Positions 17,838-27,353 are shown, numbered from the stretch's first letter. The stretch is 64,000 nt of DNA from Candidatus Auribacter fodinae (GCA_003599815.1 QZJZ01000031.1:1-64000); one strand, 5' to 3'. Made by a program: numbers and translations. Notes: generated by a model from the letters alone, not told the origin.

Positions 17838-18479
17838 TTATATAAAGCCATTGCGTCGCAAAGCATCATTTAATGACGAATCATTCTTTACTGTACGGGC
17901 AAAATAGTTGTACACATATTTTCCGATCACGTCGCTTTCAAGATTAACAGGATCGTTCTGTTTTTTGCCAAGCAGGTTTGTCTGTGTTAGTGAATGTGGT
18001 ATTATGTGTACCGTAAATTCCGAATCTTTGACTGACACCACAGTCAGGCTGATACCGTCGACAGCCACAGATCCTTTAGGTATAACCTGTCTGCTGAATA
18101 ATGACGATACAGCTACACTGAGAACCCAGTCCTGTCCAGCCCGGTCATTTCGTTTTATAACACCTATTTCATCAACATGCCCCTGAACAAGATGCCCGCC
18201 AAGCCGATCACCAAAAGATAACGCACGTTCGATGTTGAGATTGTATCCGGGACGCAAATCAGCGAAATATGTTCGGTCGATTGTTTCCTTTTGTATATCG
18301 AAAGAAAGTACCCCTGACTTAATCGCTGAAACAGTCAGGCAGACACCATTAATCGCAATGCTTTCTCCAAGTGCAATTTCTTCAGCAGGGTAGGGAGATA
18401 CAATGTCAAGTTGCCAAATAACATCTTTTCTTAGAAAATTTTTTACAGGGACAACATGCTCTATCAGTCCGGTAAACAT
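17838..18479 (-). CDS. ribE: riboflavin synthase, alpha chain
   Basis: A 213-aa enzyme that dismutates two 6,7-dimethyl-8-ribityllumazines into riboflavin. It starts MFTGLIEHVVPV, the invariant RibE start, at ATG 18479. Two lumazine-binding repeats are clear: 'ALGESIAINGVCLTVSAIKS' with GGHLVQGHVDEIG in the first, and IPKGSVAVDGISLTVV in the second. It follows ribD by 2 nt and ends the riboflavin operon. The track start at 18548 lies inside ribD and is not used. Confidence 0.95.
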   Translation of the reverse strand: MFTGLIEHVVPVKNFLRKDVIWQLDIVSPYPAEEIALGESIAINGVCLTVSAIKSGVLSFDIQKETIDRTYFADLRPGYNLNIERALSFGDRLGGHLVQGHVDEIGVIKRNDRAGQDWVLSVAVSSLFSRQVIPKGSVAVDGISLTVVSVKDSEFTVHIIPHSLTQTNLLGKKQNDPVNLESDVIGKYVYNYFARTVKNDSSLNDALRRNGFI

Positions 18480-18481
18480 AC

Positions 18482-19603
18482 TCAAATTTCCTGCTTGTTC
18501 CAGATTGGGTATCCGCTCAGCATCATGTCTGTTCCACATTTTTTCCATTGTATATCACGCAACGCAACAATCGAGTCAAGAGACGAAATACCACTGCCCC
18601 CGACAGGAGTCGGAGCACTTGAACCGCCAATGATTTTGGGTGCGGTAAAAAAATAACACTTATCGATACATTCAGCATCAAAAAACGTGCCGATAGCCTG
18701 AGAACCGCCTTCCAGAAGAACGGAGACAACCGGTAAATCTGCCAAGGCACTCAATATATTGTTCGGATTATACCACATTCCGGATTTATCCAGTTCAATA
18801 ATTCTAACATTAGCATTTGATAAACGCTCTTTTTTTTCTAATGAACTATTCGGCGTGGTAATAATAACAGTCCGTTCTCTAAATGAATCTGTCAGAACGT
18901 TACTTTCTTCAGGTATACTCAGTTCAGGATCAATAATAATCCGCCATGGCTGAGGATATTTCCTTGATGCGTTGCGAATAGTTAAGTGAGGATTATCAGC
19001 GATTACAGTTCCCACACCAACCATGATCGCATCAACACTGCGCCTGATCTTCTGTACCATGATGCGCGATTTCGCTGAGGTTATCCATTTTGACTCCCCA
19101 CGGGTGGTCGCTATTTTTCCATCAATGGACATCGCTGTTTTTACAATTACAAAGGGTTTATGCAGAGTGATATATTTACTGAAATCCTCGATAAGGGTTT
19201 GACATGCTTTTTCCAGTATACCGCAATGTACTGAGATGCCGTTCCGGCGTAAGATTTCAATCCCGTTTCCTGCATGGAGGGGATTTGGGTCGATAACGCC
19301 TACGTATACTTCACTGATCCCAGCGTCAATAACAGCCTGTGTACACGGCGGTGTTTTACCCGCAGTACAGCATGGTTCAAGAGTAACGTACAGCACAGCG
19401 CCTCGCGCTTTTTCTGACGCCTGCCTGAGCGCTTCCACTTCCGCATGAGGGCATCCAGCCTGTTTATGATACCCTTCGCCAATGATTACACTGTCTTTCA
19501 CAACAACAGCGCCAACTCGAGGATTCGGGGTCACCAATCGTGTCGCACGCTGAGCAAGTAAAATGGCTTTTCGCATGAATCTTTGATGGCATGATGCAGT
19601 CAA
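18482..19603 (-). CDS. ribD: bifunctional riboflavin deaminase/reductase
   Basis: About 373 aa with two domains. The N-terminal cytidine-deaminase-like domain has zinc motifs HAEVEAL and 'EPCCTAGKTPPC' (the more common form is EPCSHxGRTPPC). The C-terminal reductase domain runs from about residue 145 (FVIVKTAMSIDGKIATTRGE) to LLEGGSQAIGTFFD. I choose TTG 19603, which has GAGGAG seven bases upstream and gives the normal eight or nine residues before MRKAILLAQRA. The track start lies inside ftsY. Confidence 0.92.
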   Translation of the reverse strand: MTASCHQRFMRKAILLAQRATRLVTPNPRVGAVVVKDSVIIGEGYHKQAGCPHAEVEALRQASEKARGAVLYVTLEPCCTAGKTPPCTQAVIDAGISEVYVGVIDPNPLHAGNGIEILRRNGISVHCGILEKACQTLIEDFSKYITLHKPFVIVKTAMSIDGKIATTRGESKWITSAKSRIMVQKIRRSVDAIMVGVGTVIADNPHLTIRNASRKYPQPWRIIIDPELSIPEESNVLTDSFRERTVIITTPNSSLEKKERLSNANVRIIELDKSGMWYNPNNILSALADLPVVSVLLEGGSQAIGTFFDAECIDKCYFFTAPKIIGGSSAPTPVGGSGISSLDSIVALRDIQWKKCGTDMMLSGYPIWNKQEI

Positions 19604-19607
19604 TAAG

Positions 19608-20516
19608 TTACTCCTCAAAAAGGGCATTGACAAATTCCTGATTGGAAAAGGGAAGAAGGTCATCCATTCCTTCACCGACACCAATAAATTTCACCGGCAA
19701 CGATATTTCATGCTGGATTTTGATGACGATTCCGCCTTTAGCCGTACCATCAAGTTTTGTCAGAATCATTCCGGTAAGGCTTAACTGATCGTTAAATATC
19801 TGAACCTGAGGTAAGGCATTTTGACCGGAAACAGCATCAATGGTAATAAGTATTTCGTGCGGGGCTTCAGGTATTAATTTCTGGACTGTACGCTTAATTT
19901 TTTTTAATTCTTCCATGAGATTTTTATTTGTGTGAAGACGCCCGGCTGTATCGATCAGAAGATAATCGACGTTTCGTGCGATAGCCGCCTGACACGCGTC
20001 ATAGGCAACAGCCGCGGCGTCAGCGCCATGCTGATGTTTGACAAGATATGTTCCGGTACGTTGTGCCCATATATCAAGCTGTTCTATGGCGGCGCCCCGA
20101 AACGTATCACAGGCGGCAAGCATCACTTTTTTCTTCTGTTTCAGTAGATGGTTTGCCATTTTTGCAACAGATGTGGTTTTACCTGTTCCATTAACACCGA
20201 CAAGCATAATGACAGTCGGCACAGGTGAGGAAGCTGTTCGGAGTGTATTATCTGTCTGATTCATCATTGCAAGGAGTTCGGTTTTTATTGCATCAACAAC
20301 AACAGCGGAGTCCTTTTTGCTGGAACGCGACAATCGATTTTCAATATTTCCAACCAGTTTCATTACGGTATCAATACCCATATCAGTCTGCACAAGAATT
20401 TCTTCTATATCCTCATACATATCTGATGATATCTCGCCGCGAAACAAAGTGCGCAACGCCGCTGAAAAACTATCCCGGGTCTTCTTTAAGCCTGCTGTGA
20501 TTTTTTTAACAACCAT
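19608..20516 (-). CDS. ftsY: signal recognition particle receptor FtsY
   Basis: A 302-aa SRP GTPase that docks SRP-ribosome complexes at the membrane. It has the helical N domain (residues 1-90) and the G domain with GVNGTGKTTSVAKMA, DTFRGAAIEQLDIWA, LIDTAGRLHTN, TKLDGTAKGG and a C-terminal GVGEGMDDL. The acidic A domain of enteric FtsY is lacking, as in many bacteria. Its start lies 31 nt inside the PHP gene, so translation is probably coupled. Confidence 0.95.
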   Translation of the reverse strand: MVVKKITAGLKKTRDSFSAALRTLFRGEISSDMYEDIEEILVQTDMGIDTVMKLVGNIENRLSRSSKKDSAVVVDAIKTELLAMMNQTDNTLRTASSPVPTVIMLVGVNGTGKTTSVAKMANHLLKQKKKVMLAACDTFRGAAIEQLDIWAQRTGTYLVKHQHGADAAAVAYDACQAAIARNVDYLLIDTAGRLHTNKNLMEELKKIKRTVQKLIPEAPHEILITIDAVSGQNALPQVQIFNDQLSLTGMILTKLDGTAKGGIVIKIQHEISLPVKFIGVGEGMDDLLPFSNQEFVNALFEE

Positions 20517-21358
20517 GAGTCCTCGGCAAAGACGGTTCTGTCAATGATAAACTGTTTTAAATCATCCAAATATGAATATGGTATCTTTAATTCGCCTAGC
20601 GGTCTGTTATCTTCATGTGGTCCATGAAAATCGGAACCTCCGGTAATTAGTAATCCGTAGGATTGAGCCATCTGTTTATACTTTTTTGTATCGCTGAATG
20701 AATGTTCCGAGTGGAATACTTCCAGTCCGTCCAGTCCGTGCTGTATAAAAAGATGGATAAGATGATCTTTAAGGTACACTCCGGGATGAGCAAGAACCGC
20801 AATACCTCCAATTTTATGAATCAGATCAATGCATTCTTTCACAGACAACTTCATTTTTTTTACATACGCAGGGCATTGTTCGCCAATATATTTCCGAAAC
20901 GCTTCAGGAGTGTTGGCGACTATTCCTTTCTGCACCAGTGCCCTCGCGATATGCAATCTGCCCGGGGAAGCATCGTCAAGTCCACATAAGATTTCATCGC
21001 CTGATATGTCTATTCCGAGCTCCTGCAATTTTTCCGTTATCCGATATACACGCTCTCGTCGATGCATACGGAAAGTTTCCAGAAAACGAGTAAATTCAGC
21101 GTTTGAACCATCTATAAAGTATCCAAGGACATGTATATCCTTGTTCTCTTCTTCACAACTCAGTTCTACTGCGGGAATGAGTTCTATGTTGTGTTCACGC
21201 GCATAGCCTATAGCGTCATAATAACCTTCCATGGTGTCATGATCGGAAATTGCAATAGCGGACAACCCATACTGGGCGGAAAGCTTTACGATCCCTTCAG
21301 GAGAGAGACTTCCATCGGATTTTGATGTATGGAGATGTAAATCGATGTATTTACTCAT
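20486..21358 (-). CDS. PHP-domain metal-dependent phosphatase (TrpH-like)
   Basis: A 290-aa PHP protein with all metal motifs: DLHLHTSKSDG (residues 6-16), AISDHDT, 'IPAVELSCEEENKDIHVLGY', VLAHPGVY, GLEVFHSEHS and GGSDFHGPH. It resembles bacterial 3',5'-nucleotide phosphatases and 5'-3' exoribonucleases of the RNase AM/TrpH group; the exact substrate is an inference. It sits between nusB and ftsY. Confidence 0.85.
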   Translation of the reverse strand: MSKYIDLHLHTSKSDGSLSPEGIVKLSAQYGLSAIAISDHDTMEGYYDAIGYAREHNIELIPAVELSCEEENKDIHVLGYFIDGSNAEFTRFLETFRMHRRERVYRITEKLQELGIDISGDEILCGLDDASPGRLHIARALVQKGIVANTPEAFRKYIGEQCPAYVKKMKLSVKECIDLIHKIGGIAVLAHPGVYLKDHLIHLFIQHGLDGLEVFHSEHSFSDTKKYKQMAQSYGLLITGGSDFHGPHEDNRPLGELKIPYSYLDDLKQFIIDRTVFAEDSWLLKKSQQA

Positions 21359-21432
21359 AATAAATTCCGCATTCCAGTAAACCGTATTAGTGCCGGAATT
21401 CCCAGAAAAGCTTTAAATAAACATAATGTTTA

Positions 21433-21876
21433 TTATTCTTTTTTCGCGCATTCGTCTTTGACTTTATCGAGAACACCGTTCACGAATTTACCTGAATCAG
21501 GAGTGCTGTACTTCTTGGCAATGTCAACAGCTTCGTCAATAGAGACGACAGATGGAATGTCAGCCATATAAAAGATTTCAGCAAGCGCCATGCGCAGAAT
21601 ATTTCGATCGACAACAGTGATGCGGTTAAAATCCCAGTTTGTCGTATATATCCTAATTGTCTTATCGATATCTTCAAGATGGGTGAGCACATGATTAAGC
21701 AAGCGATCTACGAATTCTATAAAGACAGTATCTTCCTTGATCGATTCATCAAGATGATGAACCTCAATAAAGATATCCCAGAATTCTTTGATATCTTTTA
21801 AGGCAAAAGACCCTTTAATGTCACATGCATATAAAAACTGAAGAGAAAATTCTCTGCTTAATCGTCGTACACCCAT
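21433..21876 (-). CDS. nusB: transcription antitermination protein NusB
   Basis: A 147-aa all-helical protein that acts with NusE in rRNA antitermination. It has 'RLSREFSLQFLYACDIKGSF' at the N-terminus and 'VVDRNILRMALAEIFYMADI' plus 'IDEAVDIAKKYSTPDSGKFV' and NGVLDKV at the C-terminus. ATG 21876 is preferred to the track's TTG at 21882. It follows ribH, the common ribH-nusB pair. Confidence 0.94.
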   Translation of the reverse strand: MGVRRLSREFSLQFLYACDIKGSFALKDIKEFWDIFIEVHHLDESIKEDTVFIEFVDRLLNHVLTHLEDIDKTIRIYTTNWDFNRITVVDRNILRMALAEIFYMADIPSVVSIDEAVDIAKKYSTPDSGKFVNGVLDKVKDECAKKE

Positions 21877-21896
21877 AGTCAATGATCACATATCAC

Positions 21897-22361
21897 TTAT
21901 ATTGATTGAGAAAAAAGATTAACCATTTCAATAGCGCTCGCCGCGGCGTCTGCGCCTTTATTGCCGGATTTAGTTCCAGCCCTTTCAATAGCTTGTTCAA
22001 GCGTATCGGCAGTAATGACACCGAAAGAAACTGGCAGTTTAAATTCTAGCGATACCTGAGCTATTCCCTTGGTGACTTCACTGCTAATATAATCAAAGTG
22101 CGGCGTATTGCCTCTTATCAACGCGCCAAGACAGATAATGCCGTCAAATTTATTCAGGCTGGCTAATCGTTGAGCCATAACAGGTATTTCAAAAGCGCCC
22201 GGCACCCAGCATACGGTAATTTCTTCATCTTTCACATCATGCCGTCTTAAGAAATCCAATGCGCCATCCAGCAGTTTACCGGTAATAAAACTGTTAAAAC
22301 GACTGACCACTATGCCGTATTTTTTACCCTGTGAAACTAACTGTCCTTCATGAATTTTCAC
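21897..22361 (-). CDS. ribH: 6,7-dimethyl-8-ribityllumazine synthase
   Basis: A 154-aa icosahedral-type enzyme that condenses the pyrimidinedione with 3,4-dihydroxybutanone 4-phosphate. Motifs: [25 protein letters not shown], '[20 protein letters not shown]' with the catalytic His, [20 protein letters not shown] and [14 protein letters not shown]. It lies between ribBA and nusB. Confidence 0.96.
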   Translation of the reverse strand: MKIHEGQLVSQGKKYGIVVSRFNSFITGKLLDGALDFLRRHDVKDEEITVCWVPGAFEIPVMAQRLASLNKFDGIICLGALIRGNTPHFDYISSEVTKGIAQVSLEFKLPVSFGVITADTLEQAIERAGTKSGNKGADAAASAIEMVNLFSQSI

Positions 22362-22389
22362 ACCGCGCTCCTTTTATCGGTATCGTTCA

Positions 22390-23607
22390 TTAAATTACTT
22401 TAAAAAGGTGACCCAGCTTATCGCGTTTCGCTTCAAGATATTTCTTGTTATGTTTTGTCGGTTCGGAAAAGAGTTCCATCCGATCGATAACATTGATTTC
22501 ATATCCTTTTAATCCGACCAGCTTCTTCGGATTGTTTGTCAGCAAAACGATATTTTTCACTCCGATATCTTTGAGTATCTGAGCGCCGATACCATATTCC
22601 CGTAAATCAGGTTCAAAACCGAGGTGCTCGTTCGCTTCTACGGTATCCATGCCTTTATCCTGTAATGCATAGGCTTTCAATTTATTTATCAGGCCAATGC
22701 CTCTGCCTTCCTGACGCATATATACAATAACCCCACGACCTTCCTTCGCAATAATCTCCATCGCTTTATCAAGCTGTAATCCGCAGTCGCATCGCATGGA
22801 GCCGAATACATCACCGGTCAGGCATTCGGAATGGACACGAACCAGTGTACTTTGAGCGGGATCAATATCGCCCATAACAAGAGCAAGATGTGAGAGGTTG
22901 TCCACATCAGAACGATATGCGTATAATTTGAAAGTGCCGTATTTCGTAGGCAATACCGTTTCCACAGCTCGATGAACCATTTTCTCCGTACGGCGGCGAT
23001 ACTCAATTATCTGTGATACCGAGCACATTTTCAGATCATGTTTCTTTTTGAACTCAATCAGTTCAGGTAAACGTGCCATGGTTCCATCGTCATTCATGAT
23101 CTCACATATGACACCGGCAGGGTAGAGACTGCTCAGCCGGGCAAGATCAACAGCCGCTTCAGTATGCCCTGTACGCCTCAACACACCGCCTTCTACCGCG
23201 CGCAAAGGAAATATATGTCCCGGGGTGACAAAGTCTTTTGCGGTAGTGTATGGGTTGACCAGCAATTGAATTGTTCGTGCTCTGTCATGAGCCGAGATTC
23301 CTGTTGATACACCTTGTCGAGCGTCAACTGAAACGCTGAAAGCAGTTTTATATCGGTCATGATAGGACGCTACCATTGGAGTTAATCCAAGAGAATCAAG
23401 ACGTTCGCCCATCATTGGGACACAAACAAGCCCGCGAGCATATTTAACCATAAAATTAATGTCATCAGGCTTCACTAAAGACGCGGCCATGACCAGATCT
23501 CCCTCATTCTCACGTCCGGGATCGTCTGTGACAATAACCATTTTGCCGCATCGAATGTCAGACAAGATCTCTTCAATAGTATTGAAATACTGCTCGTTTT
23601 TCTTCAT
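22390..23607 (-). CDS. ribBA: bifunctional DHBP synthase / GTP cyclohydrolase II
   Basis: A 405-aa fusion that supplies both precursors of riboflavin. The N-terminal half (about 1-205) makes 3,4-dihydroxybutanone 4-phosphate, with DDPGRENEGDLVMAA and TGHTEAAVDLARL. The C-terminal half (about 206-405) is GTP cyclohydrolase II, with 'HSECLTGDVFGSMRCDCGLQ' as zinc site and YMRQEGRGIGLINK. It heads the riboflavin operon behind its own promoter. The gap to manA is only 86 nt, too short for an FMN riboswitch. Confidence 0.96.
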   Translation of the reverse strand: MKKNEQYFNTIEEILSDIRCGKMVIVTDDPGRENEGDLVMAASLVKPDDINFMVKYARGLVCVPMMGERLDSLGLTPMVASYHDRYKTAFSVSVDARQGVSTGISAHDRARTIQLLVNPYTTAKDFVTPGHIFPLRAVEGGVLRRTGHTEAAVDLARLSSLYPAGVICEIMNDDGTMARLPELIEFKKKHDLKMCSVSQIIEYRRRTEKMVHRAVETVLPTKYGTFKLYAYRSDVDNLSHLALVMGDIDPAQSTLVRVHSECLTGDVFGSMRCDCGLQLDKAMEIIAKEGRGVIVYMRQEGRGIGLINKLKAYALQDKGMDTVEANEHLGFEPDLREYGIGAQILKDIGVKNIVLLTNNPKKLVGLKGYEINVIDRMELFSEPTKHNKKYLEAKRDKLGHLFKVI

Positions 23608-23636
23608 ATAACCGCCTTCTTTAGTAAAAGGATAAT

Positions 23637-23665
23637 ATTATATGCATTTGGGATGCGAACGTCAA
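23637..23665 (-). promoter_or_regulatory. promoter of the ribBA operon
   Basis: Minus strand TTGACG (23660-23665), 17 nt, TATAAT (23637-23642), about 30 nt before ribBA. Confidence 0.65.
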
Positions 23666-23693
23666 TCGTAAAAGAGCTTTGCGCTAGATTTTA

Positions 23694-24671
23694 TTACGAG
23701 ACACAAATAGTCTCTAGATAATCCTCTGGAATTATGCTGTATTCGCCGAGAGCGGCAGGCAGTAAGAGAATATCTCCCTTATAAAGAGGAATCTGAGCAT
23801 TGCGGTACTGCAGAGTGCCCATGCCTTCAAGAGCAACGACAATATGAAACGCAGAACCATCGCACTCGTTTCTGAATGGTGATTTCAATCTCATCAGGTC
23901 AACCTTGAAATAAGAGCAGTCAATTAATTCTTCTACATCATGAATCAGGGAAGCCGATGTCCGGTAGTTATTGGATTCATCAATGGCAGAATTAATCGCG
24001 GCTATACCTTTTTCCAGATGAAGTTCACGCAGTTCACCATTAAGACCTGCTCGTCCCCAGTCAAAAAGGCGATAGGTTACATCAGAATTCTGTTGGATTT
24101 CAAGCAGAACGGTTCCACCAAGAAGAGCGTGAACCATTCCTGCAGGGTTAAAAACCACATCGCCGCTTGAAATTTTCCTGCAGTGAAACGATTTTTCCAG
24201 CAGTTCGCTGATAGAGTCGTCAGATGTAACGTTTTTTATTGAAGCATCACACCCATGAATGATACGAGCGCCGGGGTCTGCATGAATAATGTACCATAAT
24301 TCAGCTTTGCCCGGATCGTCCTCGCCAAAAGCACAGGCAAGTTCATCGTCAGGGTGAACCTGAACAGATAGTTTCTGATGTGCATCAAGGTATTTTATCA
24401 GCAAGGGAAAACGTCCTTTATGATCAAGCCTGCGTTTTGTGCCGATCAGCTTATTCTGAAGTTTTTCTATAGCATCCCTTAGTGTCATTCCTTTCAGCGA
24501 CCCATTGGTTATGACGGATATTTCATTATCTCTATCGACAAGCTCCCATGATTCACCAATAAGTTTGCCGGCGGGGATCGCACGGTTCACAAATTGTTTG
24601 AGTCCCGTACCGCCCCACACTTTTTCTTTAAAAATGGGATCGAAACTGAGCGGATATATGTAATCGTTCAT
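23694..24671 (-). CDS. manA: class I mannose-6-phosphate isomerase
   Basis: A 325-aa cupin isomerase that interconverts mannose 6-phosphate and fructose 6-phosphate. The N-terminus DPIFKEKVWGGTGLKQF is the Bacillus-type PMI start. Zinc ligands are in KYLDAHQKLSVQVHPDDE (about residues 90-106) and FNPAGMVHALLGGTVLLEIQQ with a later YRLFDWGR. It overlaps rluD (ATGA) and ends the ileS operon. It probably feeds mannose for glycans. Confidence 0.9.
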   Translation of the reverse strand: MNDYIYPLSFDPIFKEKVWGGTGLKQFVNRAIPAGKLIGESWELVDRDNEISVITNGSLKGMTLRDAIEKLQNKLIGTKRRLDHKGRFPLLIKYLDAHQKLSVQVHPDDELACAFGEDDPGKAELWYIIHADPGARIIHGCDASIKNVTSDDSISELLEKSFHCRKISSGDVVFNPAGMVHALLGGTVLLEIQQNSDVTYRLFDWGRAGLNGELRELHLEKGIAAINSAIDESNNYRTSASLIHDVEELIDCSYFKVDLMRLKSPFRNECDGSAFHIVVALEGMGTLQYRNAQIPLYKGDILLLPAALGEYSIIPEDYLETICVS

Positions 24672-25609
24672 GTTTTTTGTCCTGCTATGCGGAGCTTAAT
24701 AAAATGCCTCATATCATCCGGCAGTTTAGCTCTGAGCAACATTGCCGTATTACTGACCGGGTGGTGTATTTCAAGCGAAAAAGCGTGCAGTAACTGCCTT
24801 GTTACTGTTTTATTATAGTGCGCTTTCGATGATCGTGAACCATACTCACTGTCACCGATTACCGGATGTCCGATATGCGATAAATGAACTCTGATCTGAT
24901 GTGTCCGCCCGGTTTTTATCCCAACGCGGAGCAACGCACAATCATCACATTGCCTTAAAACGGTAAATTGTGTCAATGCTTCTTTTCCGGAACCAGTGTT
25001 GACTGACATTTTTTTTCTGTGTACCCTGTGCCGTCCGATCGGCAAATCTATACTTGTGGTTATTGCAGGAGATAATACTCCGGCAACAATAGCTATATAT
25101 GATTTGACAACCAACCTGTTCGCGAACTGTTCAGCCAAAGAATGATGAGCGACATCGGTCTTAGCGGCAACAAGTACACCACTGGTGTCCTTGTCCAAGC
25201 GGTGAACAATCCCGGGCCTGAGCACACCATTTATTGTCGACAGATTTTTACAATGATATAGCAGCGCATTTACCAGCGTATCACAAAAATGCCCCGGCGC
25301 TGGATGAACTACAAGTCCCGGGGGTTTATTAATCACAATAATATGTTCATCCTCAAACAGCACGTCCACAGGAATAGGCTGGGGAAGGATATCGGGAATT
25401 TCAGGCGGCGGAACAATTATTTTAATTTTATCGCCTTCAACGGGATGATAACTGGCTTTAACCGCTTTTCCATTGACAGTTATATTGGCGTCTTTAATCC
25501 ATTTCTGAACAAGGGAGCGGCTGAAGTCGGGCATACGTGAAGATACAACAGCGTCCAGCCTGCCGTTTTCAGCAGATTGCACCACGAATTCTCTACTATC
25601 AGTATTCAT
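24668..25609 (-). CDS. rluD: RluD-family 23S rRNA pseudouridine synthase
   Basis: A 313-aa enzyme with an N-terminal S4 domain (SLVQKWIKDANITVNGKAVK) and a catalytic core with 'PGIVHRLDKDTSGVLVAAKT', whose Asp is the nucleophile, plus RTHQIRVHLSHIGHPVIGD. In RluD these act on helix 69 of 23S rRNA; RluD versus RluC cannot be settled from sequence alone. It lies between lgt (3 nt) and manA (4-nt overlap). Confidence 0.9.
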   Translation of the reverse strand: MNTDSREFVVQSAENGRLDAVVSSRMPDFSRSLVQKWIKDANITVNGKAVKASYHPVEGDKIKIIVPPPEIPDILPQPIPVDVLFEDEHIIVINKPPGLVVHPAPGHFCDTLVNALLYHCKNLSTINGVLRPGIVHRLDKDTSGVLVAAKTDVAHHSLAEQFANRLVVKSYIAIVAGVLSPAITTSIDLPIGRHRVHRKKMSVNTGSGKEALTQFTVLRQCDDCALLRVGIKTGRTHQIRVHLSHIGHPVIGDSEYGSRSSKAHYNKTVTRQLLHAFSLEIHHPVSNTAMLLRAKLPDDMRHFIKLRIAGQKT

Positions 25610-25612
25610 AGG

Positions 25613-26488
25613 TCATTTAGGCCGAGGTAATTGTTGCCTGTTGCGTAACAAAATGTACATTACAGCACCTATTATAAAAAGCACAATAGCCATTGTCTGT
25701 GAAAACGTCAGAAAGAATGGTGGAACAGGCGGGTTGTCGCCTCTAAGGAACTCAATGCAAAACCGGCTCATCGCATAGATCATTGTATATGACCACCATA
25801 CCTGTCCATTGAAAGAGCGTTTTCTGAATATATAAAGCAAACAAAAAAACACCGAGAGATTAACAACTGCAGAAATTAACTGAGTAGGATAGACCGGCAG
25901 GCAATGAGTAGAGGCATTGTCGATCCAACCGTGATTGAGATGATCTAGATAAGCGGGCGCACCAACAATGTCGCTGGTTATGGAACCATTGGAAAGGTGA
26001 ACTGTTTCAGTCGTTCTAGGAAATTCAACACCCAGCCATTTGAGCGAATCCGCTTTTATAATTCTGCCATAGCAACAGCCATTCAAAAAACAGCCGACCC
26101 GTCCCAGAGCATGCCCGATGGCAAGAGATGGGGAAAGAATATCAAAATACAGCCAGATGTTCAGTTTTTTAATTTTCAGGAATATTAGTGATGCAATAAC
26201 CGCACTCAATACACCGCCATAAAAAACCAAACCTCCTTTTTGAAGAAAAAATATTTCTATGATATGATCGCGATAATAATCAATATTAGTTAAAACATAA
26301 CACAAGCGGGCTCCGGCAATAGAAGCAATCATAATGGTGAGGCACATATCAAGTATATTCTGCGGGTTCTCACCAAGCAGGCGTGCGCGGCGGACGCCAA
26401 AATAAATGCCAATAATAAATCCTATGGCAACCATTAATCCATATGAGTAAATCGTTATGCCGCCAAATTGAAACAAGCGAGACATCAT
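25613..26488 (-). CDS. lgt: prolipoprotein diacylglyceryl transferase
   Basis: A 291-aa inner-membrane enzyme that adds diacylglycerol to the lipobox Cys. Conserved segments: GGLVFYGGVLSA, 'IGHALGRVGCFLNGCCYGRI' (essential Arg and Asn), YPTQLISA and RFCIEFLRGD. I use ATG 26488, 2 nt after lspA, since the longer track start lies inside lspA. A lumenal insertion of about 25 residues (residues 175-205) is seen in many homologues. It acts just before LspA, its neighbour. Confidence 0.95.
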   Translation of the reverse strand: MMSRLFQFGGITIYSYGLMVAIGFIIGIYFGVRRARLLGENPQNILDMCLTIMIASIAGARLCYVLTNIDYYRDHIIEIFFLQKGGLVFYGGVLSAVIASLIFLKIKKLNIWLYFDILSPSLAIGHALGRVGCFLNGCCYGRIIKADSLKWLGVEFPRTTETVHLSNGSITSDIVGAPAYLDHLNHGWIDNASTHCLPVYPTQLISAVVNLSVFFCLLYIFRKRSFNGQVWWSYTMIYAMSRFCIEFLRGDNPPVPPFFLTFSQTMAIVLFIIGAVMYILLRNRQQLPRPK

Positions 26489-26490
26489 GA

Positions 26491-26943
26491 TTAAAAATCC
26501 TGTTGGTGCCTGATAATAAAAAGACTCAGCAACCCGATACCAACACATATAGCGCTGTCAGCAATGTTAAATGCAGGCCAATGATATGACCGAAAATAGA
26601 CATCAAGAAAATCTATGACATACCCAATCCGAAGACGGTCAATAAGGTTGCCAACTGCTCCGCCCAGCACCAAGCCGAGCAAAATATGACAGTATGTCCT
26701 TCCTTTCATATAATAGCGGGCTATCAACACAATACCTATTATTGCCGCAACGGAAAAAAACAGAAAAAACCATTTCATATTGGGAAACAATCCGAATGCC
26801 GCACCGGGATTATAAACCAACGTAATATTGAATAGCCCTTTGATGACAGGGATAAATTGTCCCTCGTCAAATTGCCTGTCAATTAGAAACTTCGTGATCT
26901 GGTCAGATACAACAACCAATAAAGCGGCAGCAAAAAGCCACAT
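26491..26943 (-). CDS. lspA: lipoprotein signal peptidase
   Basis: A 150-aa protein with four membrane segments. Catalytic Asps are in 'GAVGNLIDRLRIGYVIDFLD' (near residue 106) and FNIADSAICVG (near 130). VVSDQITKFLID and LVYNPGAAFGL are the other conserved segments. It cleaves the signal peptide after Lgt action. It starts directly at the stop of the TraR/DksA gene. Confidence 0.96.
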   Translation of the reverse strand: MWLFAAALLVVVSDQITKFLIDRQFDEGQFIPVIKGLFNITLVYNPGAAFGLFPNMKWFFLFFSVAAIIGIVLIARYYMKGRTYCHILLGLVLGGAVGNLIDRLRIGYVIDFLDVYFRSYHWPAFNIADSAICVGIGLLSLFIIRHQQDF

Positions 26944-27333
26944 TCACCATTTTCTCCGTTTCTGAGCCTGTTCTGACAGTTTCGCGCACTCAATGCACAG
27001 GGGAGCGAATGGTAATGCTTCAAGACGTTGTTTTGTTATACTCTCAGAACACATAGTGCATTTACCAAACGTACCGCTGTCTATACGTTCAAGCGCCTCG
27101 TCAATTTTGTAGAGTATGTCCTGTTCATTAGATACAAGATCGAAAGTGAACTCACGATCAAAATTATCAGTTCCCTGATCCGCAATGTGCAACGAGTATC
27201 CTGATAACTCTCCAGTGGCTTCCCGATGATTATTACGCAGAGCAGTATCTCTAAGATGATCGATATCACCTGTAATTCTATCTTTCAGGTTTAATAAAAC
27301 TTGTTGAAAACGTTGAATTTCTTCCGGCGTCAT
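26944..27333 (-). CDS. TraR/DksA-type zinc-finger protein
   Basis: A 129-aa protein with a helical coiled N-terminal half and a C-terminal zinc finger. 'GTFGKCTMCSESITKQRLEA' and APLCIECAKLSEQ give the C-x2-C...C-x2-C site. DksA-like factors bind the RNA polymerase secondary channel, but short forms of this type often lie next to lspA/ileS and have no proven target. I start at ATG 27333 (MTPEEIQRF), 20 nt after ileS. Confidence 0.88.
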   Translation of the reverse strand: MTPEEIQRFQQVLLNLKDRITGDIDHLRDTALRNNHREATGELSGYSLHIADQGTDNFDREFTFDLVSNEQDILYKIDEALERIDSGTFGKCTMCSESITKQRLEALPFAPLCIECAKLSEQAQKRRKW

Positions 27334-27353
27334 AATATCCCCTCCACTAACAC

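Noticed and set aside
21417-21433. AAATAAACATAATGTTTATT palindrome at the nusB stop as a terminator
   Set aside because: The stem is all A/T and lies at the stop with no adjacent T run on the minus strand. Too weak.
23608-23693. FMN riboswitch before ribBA
   Set aside because: The 86-nt gap is filled by a normal promoter and cannot hold the RFN element.
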